Source of the DNA: Elusimicrobiota bacterium
GTDB taxonomy: Bacteria > Elusimicrobiota > Elusimicrobia > JACQJN01
DNA: 9,673 bases
Assembly: GCA_016205045.1 (NCBI GenBank)
Contig: JACQJM010000239.1
Location: 1-9,673 of the forward strand
Reading direction: 5' to 3'
Shown: piece by piece, positions 6,012-9,673 of the stretch
Position numbering within the stretch: the first letter of the stretch is position 1
Layout of the letters: the number at the start of each line of letters is the position of its first letter
Notes under the pieces: generated by a model
Database searches by the model: none
What the model was told of the DNA's origin: nothing
The model's input: the letters and a program-made list of their open reading frames with translations, nothing else
Translations under genes and position numbers: made by a program

Positions 6012-8984
6012 ATGCCCGGTCTGCAAGATAAATCTGATTATTTCACCGCCCTTTCCTTGGGAGTTTCTGCTCCTACCGAAGAAATTCTTTCCTCTCTCAA
6101 TCCGGAACAAGAACAGGCGGTTTTGCATGGAGAAGGTCCCCTGCTCATCGTGGCGGGTGCGGGGACGGGCAAGACGACGGTTTTAACGCGGCGGGTGGCC
6201 CACCTCATCTCCTCGCGCAAGGCCAAACCTTCTGAAATCTTGGCACTGACATTCACCGATAAAGCTGCCTCCGAGATGGAAATGCGGGTGGATCGCCTGG
6301 TGCCTTACGGGTTTGTGGATGTGCAGGTCTCTACATTCCATGCCTTTGGGGACAAGCTTCTTCGAGAATTTGCCTTGGAGATGGGGCTTCTCCCTGATTT
6401 CAAAGTGTTGACCGAGGGGGAAGCGTTGGTATTTTTTAAACAACATCTTTTTGAGATGCCCCTGGAGAAACTCCGGCCCTTGGGTCACCCCACCAAGTAT
6501 GCGGAAGCCATGCTCAGCCACATTTCTCGCCTCAAGGATGAGGATATCACGCCCTCGCGGTATTTGCACTGGGCAGAAGCCCTTTTGGCCAAAGCTTCTG
6601 GTCCTGAAGAAAAGAAGCTGGCGATCCGACATCTGGAGATGGCTCAGGCTTACGAAAAATATGAGGAGATCAAGGCCCAAGAGGGATTCTTGGATTTTGG
6701 AGACCAAGTGGTGCTGGTGCTTAGGCTGTTCAGGGAAAGGCCGGATGTTTTAAAAGTTATCCAGGCACGCTACCGATTCGTCCTGGTGGATGAGTTTCAG
6801 GACACCAATTTCTCTCAGTTCCAATTGGTCCGACTTTTGGCTCAGTCTCACTGCAATTTGACCGTGGTGGCGGACGATGACCAAGCCATCTATAAATGGC
6901 GAGGCGCCTGTTTGGCGAATGTTCTGGGCTTTATGGAAGTCTACCCTCAGGCCCGGGTGATCTCTATCTCCCAAAATTATCGCTCTACACAGACAATTTT
7001 AGACCAAGCTTACCGCCTCATTCGCAACAACGATCCTTATCGACTGGAGGTGACGCAGAAAATTTCCAAAAAGCTTAGGTCTCAGAAGATGACCGGTCCG
7101 GCGGTGCGGGTGAGGGGGTTTCATCTCCCCGAAGAAGAAGCGGACTGGATTGCCCAAAAAATTAAAAAGGAGGTGGAGCAGAAGAAAAGATCCTATGAGG
7201 ATTATGCGATTTTGGTGCGCTCCAATGACTCCGCAAAGGTGTACCTGGACTCCTTGAATTATTTTCAGATTCCGTGGCGATTTTCGGCCGAAACCCAACT
7301 TTTGCGGTCCCCTGAGATCAAAACCCTGGTCAGTTTTCTTAAGGTGATCGCCGATCCCTACGATTCCGTTTACTTGTACCACCTAGCCACCTCTCATTTC
7401 TACCGCATCACCCCTGCCGAGCTGGCGGCGGTCAACCACGAGGCCCGGGTTTCTCAACGGCCTTTGTTTCAGATTTTAGCCCATCCCGATAAATATCGGG
7501 AGGTGTGGGAGCAGATACCTCCTAAAGCCGTAAAGAAGTTACAAGTATTTTTGCAGGACCTCCAACATTTTCTTTCACTCTCTTCTCAAGAATCCACGGG
7601 GCGCGTGTTGTATAAATTTTTGGAACACCACAAGGTGTTGGCTCAGCTTGCCCGCTCCGATCAGTGGGAAGATGTGTTGAAGGCCAAAACTCTGGCCCGG
7701 TTCTTTTCCATCTTGAAAAGATTCAGCGAAATGAGCCTCGTGGATCAGCCCCGGGCTTTTGTGGAAAATATCGAGTCCATTTTAGAAGGTGAATCTGCGG
7801 CCGATCCCGAAGAATTGGAAGCAGATTGGGTGCATGTCTCCACCATTCACAAGTCCAAAGGTTTGGAGTACCCCGTGGTGTTTTTAGCAAACTTGGTGGA
7901 AGAGCAGTTCCCAGCTCGCAGGCACGGAGAGTTTTTACCTCTGCCTCAGGAGCTTTTGGGGGAAAGGGTTCCCGGAGAAGACACTCACCTGGCGGAAGAG
8001 AGACGCCTTTTCTATGTGGCCATGACCCGCGCCAAAGAGGAGCTTTATTTGAGCTGGTCTCAGGGGGGAACCAAGAGAGCGCGCAAGCCTTCTCGATTTA
8101 TCCTGGAAGCGCTGGAAGGACCCAAGGAGATGCTGGAAGTTCGTGCCGAGACGGACCCCCTGCAGACGATTGACTTGACCATGAGGGCTCCTGTCAAACC
8201 AATCTCTCAAGAACTCGAGGCCTTGGCTCGGCCTATCCCCGCGGAAGAGGAAATCACCCTCTCGGCCTACGCCATCGATGACTACGCGACCTGTCCTTTG
8301 AAGTACAAGTATATCCATGTGCTGAAGCTTAGGGATATTGTGGTGCATCACCATAGCGTGGTTTACGGCAGTGCCATCCACGAGGCCATCAAGGCATTTA
8401 ATTTGGCTAAACTGAAAGGAAAAACGCTCAGCTTGGAGGAAGTGTGGGGTGTTTTTGAGAGAACTTGGGTGAGCGAAGGTTTTTTGAGCCGTGAGCATGA
8501 GGAGAAGCGGTTGATGCGTGGAAAGGAGATACTTAAGAAATTCTATGAACAGAATGAGTCATCCCCGCCTCCCGTTGCTGTCGAGGAAGATTTCAAGTTC
8601 TATCAGGGAAAGGATCGCGTGGTGGGCCGTTTTGACTGCATTGTGAGCAAGCCGGACGGACAGGCGGTGGTGGATTATAAAACCAGTGAGGTGGAGGATC
8701 AAAAGGAAGCGGATAAAAAAGCGAAGGACAGCATCCAGATGGGACTCTATGCTTTGGGTTTTGAGAAGAAATATGGTGTTTCTCCATCTTCTTTAGAGCT
8801 TCATTTTCTGGAGTCCGGAATTGTGGGAGAAGTAAAACCCGATGCCAGGTTTACCGAGAAAACGGCGGAGCGAATGAAAAAAGCTTCTCAAGGGATCCGC
8901 GCCAGGAATTTTGAGGCTAAACCGGGACGCTTCACCTGCTCTTTTTGTGCTTTTCAATGGATTTGTCCGGAGGCGTACCATTGA
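6012..8984 (+). CDS. UvrD/Rep (SF1A) helicase fused to a RecB-like Fe-S PD-(D/E)XK nuclease
   Basis: A 990-residue DNA helicase-nuclease in the AddA/AdnA/PcrA class, expected to unwind and degrade DNA ends in recombination or repair. Helicase motifs in order: Q motif LNPEQEQAV (29-37), Walker A AGAGTGKTT (48-56, K54), TFTDKAASEM (80-89), VSTFHAFG (106-113), Walker B LVDEFQD (258-264), VADDDQAIYKWRGA (286-299), ISQNYRS (319-325), VSTIHKSKGLEYP (609-621) and LFYVAMTRAKEELYL (666-680). The C-terminal domain (about 748-990) has the RecB-family nuclease residues H790 (GSAIHE), D875 (GRFDC), D888-Y-K890 and QMGLY (909-913). Cysteines C761, C976, C979 and C985 are spaced as C..C-x2-C-x5-C, as in the 4Fe-4S clamp of AddB-type nucleases. 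Nothing essential is missing. No partner subunit or Chi-recognition protein lies nearby. The ATG lacks a Shine-Dalgarno site. The stop TGA overlaps the next ATG by one base. Confidence 0.93.
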   Translation: MPGLQDKSDYFTALSLGVSAPTEEILSSLNPEQEQAVLHGEGPLLIVAGAGTGKTTVLTRRVAHLISSRKAKPSEILALTFTDKAASEMEMRVDRLVPYGFVDVQVSTFHAFGDKLLREFALEMGLLPDFKVLTEGEALVFFKQHLFEMPLEKLRPLGHPTKYAEAMLSHISRLKDEDITPSRYLHWAEALLAKASGPEEKKLAIRHLEMAQAYEKYEEIKAQEGFLDFGDQVVLVLRLFRERPDVLKVIQARYRFVLVDEFQDTNFSQFQLVRLLAQSHCNLTVVADDDQAIYKWRGACLANVLGFMEVYPQARVISISQNYRSTQTILDQAYRLIRNNDPYRLEVTQKISKKLRSQKMTGPAVRVRGFHLPEEEADWIAQKIKKEVEQKKRSYEDYAILVRSNDSAKVYLDSLNYFQIPWRFSAETQLLRSPEIKTLVSFLKVIADPYDSVYLYHLATSHFYRITPAELAAVNHEARVSQRPLFQILAHPDKYREVWEQIPPKAVKKLQVFLQDLQHFLSLSSQESTGRVLYKFLEHHKVLAQLARSDQWEDVLKAKTLARFFSILKRFSEMSLVDQPRAFVENIESILEGESAADPEELEADWVHVSTIHKSKGLEYPVVFLANLVEEQFPARRHGEFLPLPQELLGERVPGEDTHLAEERRLFYVAMTRAKEELYLSWSQGGTKRARKPSRFILEALEGPKEMLEVRAETDPLQTIDLTMRAPVKPISQELEALARPIPAEEEITLSAYAIDDYATCPLKYKYIHVLKLRDIVVHHHSVVYGSAIHEAIKAFNLAKLKGKTLSLEEVWGVFERTWVSEGFLSREHEEKRLMRGKEILKKFYEQNESSPPPVAVEEDFKFYQGKDRVVGRFDCIVSKPDGQAVVDYKTSEVEDQKEADKKAKDSIQMGLYALGFEKKYGVSPSSLELHFLESGIVGEVKPDARFTEKTAERMKKASQGIRARNFEAKPGRFTCSFCAFQWICPEAYH
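8969..8973 (+). promoter_or_regulatory. Ribosome binding site for the ATG at 8984
   Basis: GGAGG lies inside the last codons of the helicase gene, ten bases before ATG 8984. Together with the TGATG stop-start overlap, this supports translational coupling and the long version of the last gene. Confidence 0.5.
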
Positions 8985-9673
8985 TGAAAAAGGGACTGGG
9001 GGCTAGGGGCCAGCACGCTGGGATCCTCCAACACGCTGGGCTCCTCTGGAGTCCCGGTGGGTACCTGGAACTCTGTGGAAGGTACTGGCTCCCCGGCTGG
9101 TACCCGAAACTCTGTGGAGGGTGCTGGGGGTTGGTAGCGATTGTTTTGTTATTTGGGTTAACTAAGGAGGCATGGATGAGTGAAATTTTCTATGTAAGGA
9201 CATCTTTAGAAGATGTGGTTAATAATTCTGATGCGATTCTGGTGGGAAGACTGAAGAAAATGAGTACTCTTAAAGTAGATATCGCGCCCAAAGGAAAGTC
9301 CAAAGATGAGAGCAAATACCCACCCTATCTTAGGCAACGATACCAATTTGAGATTGTAGAGGTTTTGTTTCGCAGGCCAGCTAAATTAAAAATTGGAAAA
9401 ATGATATGGGTAGACAGAGCCACTTACGATAACCAATTAGAGAGACATAAACTTTATTATCTGAAAGGACTTTCGGAATCCCCAGAATATCAGTCCTATG
9501 CGCATTCTCCAGAGGCGGAGGATTCTCTTAACAACAAACAACCGCTACTTTTATTTTTGGGCTATTATGGAGGGAATTTTCAATTTAGGTTTGAGAATTC
9601 TTACGAATCTCTTAGTCAAAGGGCTCAGGTGATGAAGTTGATTCGGAAGAGAGAGAAAAAAATAGATCTGGAG
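8984..9673 (+). CDS. Probable exported protein of unknown family, 3' end beyond window
   Basis: The frame is open from ATG 8984 to the window edge (230 codons, no stop), so the C-terminus is missing. I do not recognise the family. ATG 8984 overlaps the helicase TGA and has GGAGG ten bases upstream. Its product begins MKKGLGARG, then about 38 residues encoded by tandem repeats, then a hydrophobic core WGLVAIVLLFGL (48-59) resembling a signal peptide or anchor. The body follows from about residue 65 (SEIFYVRTSLEDVVNNSDAI..), with charged and aromatic segments such as YPPYLRQRYQFEIVEVLF and PLLLFLGYYGGNFQF. An internal ATG at 9176 has a strong AAGGAGG five bases upstream and would give a protein without the hydrophobic segment. 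I prefer 8984 because the hydrophobic core is in frame and in the right place for export, but the start is uncertain. Likely the third gene of the HEAT-helicase unit. Confidence 0.7.
   Translation, partial: MKKGLGARGQHAGILQHAGLLWSPGGYLELCGRYWLPGWYPKLCGGCWGLVAIVLLFGLTKEAWMSEIFYVRTSLEDVVNNSDAILVGRLKKMSTLKVDIAPKGKSKDESKYPPYLRQRYQFEIVEVLFRRPAKLKIGKMIWVDRATYDNQLERHKLYYLKGLSESPEYQSYAHSPEAEDSLNNKQPLLLFLGYYGGNFQFRFENSYESLSQRAQVMKLIRKREKKIDLE
9011..9046 (+). repeat. 18-base tandem repeat, two copies
   Basis: Copies at 9011-9028 and 9029-9046 share 16 of 18 bases. Read in the frame of the last gene they encode QHAGIL and QHAGLL, in exact codon phase. The first copy also contains CCAGC-AC-GCTGG, a short inverted repeat at 9010-9021. 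Confidence 0.8.
9060..9127 (+). repeat. 29-base repeat at a 39-base period, two copies
   Basis: Copies at 9060-9088 and 9099-9127 both begin GGTACC and share AACTCTGTGGA; 25 of 29 bases match. All four differences are transitions, and in the frame of the last gene all four change the amino acid (L/P, E/K, R/G, Y/C). The 39-base period keeps the reading frame. The peptides read GYLELCGRYW and WYPKLCGGCW. Confidence 0.8.
9164..9170 (+). promoter_or_regulatory. Strong Shine-Dalgarno-like site before internal ATG 9176
   Basis: AAGGAGG lies five bases before ATG 9176 and is the best ribosome site in the window. It falls within the codons for T-K-E-A of the longer frame. Either 9176 is a real start, making a shorter non-exported form, or the match is fortuitous. 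Confidence 0.5.

Noticed and set aside
9011..9127. Tandem repeats as a CRISPR array.
   Set aside because: There are only two copies of each of two different units, repeat copies are imperfect, the spacing lacks variable spacers, and there are no cas genes.
9172..9183. A three-codon open frame (ATG GAT GAG TGA) overlapping ATG 9176 as a regulatory leader peptide.
   Set aside because: Its ATG is only one base after the AAGGAGG, too close for efficient use, and such tiny frames are common by chance.

Overview
The window looks like chromosomal sequence from a bacterium. It uses the standard bacterial code: TAA, TAG and TGA all end clearly recognisable genes. The genes are roughly half G+C. The phylum cannot be fixed from the sequence. 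Two CCTGCC..GGCAGG palindromes (translating as LPAGRQ-like peptides), few Shine-Dalgarno sites, and a large UvrD-type helicase with a RecB-like Fe-S nuclease tail recall uncultivated candidate-phylum genomes such as Omnitrophota or Elusimicrobiota. That placement is low-confidence recollection, not a demonstrated result.

Layout. Positions 1-340 are GC-rich and hold no convincing gene, but contain a palindrome and a larger inverted-repeat structure. A plus-strand unit follows: a DUF1015 gene interrupted by a single in-frame TAA (389-1564), a family-2 glycosyltransferase of the TIGR04283 type (1561-2253, 4-base overlap) and a DUF2064/TIGR04282 nucleotidyltransferase-like protein (2325-2972). 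An AT-rich inverted repeat lies between the last two. The unit ends at a hairpin shared with the convergent UMF1-type MFS transporter on the minus strand (2984-4339). Divergent from the transporter is a GNAT acetyltransferase (4386-4925) that is probably leaderless. A tRNA-Thr(TGT) gene (4976-5047) and a second palindrome follow.

The right half is one compact plus-strand unit: a secreted HEAT-repeat protein (5124-5999), a 990-residue UvrD/Rep helicase fused to a PD-(D/E)XK nuclease with four Fe-S cysteines (6012-8984), and a probable exported protein of unknown family (8984 to the window end, incomplete). Tandem repeats sit in the 5' part of this last gene.

Functional reading. The TIGR04283/TIGR04282 pair is a known neighbourhood partnership and probably works in one small-molecule or glycan pathway. 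The helicase-nuclease is a DNA end-processing enzyme of the AddAB/AdnAB class. I see no defence island, CRISPR array, phage module or insertion sequence. The points most worth a second look are the lone stop in the otherwise intact DUF1015 gene, the tandem repeats in the presumed leader of the last gene, and the small repeat elements at gene boundaries.
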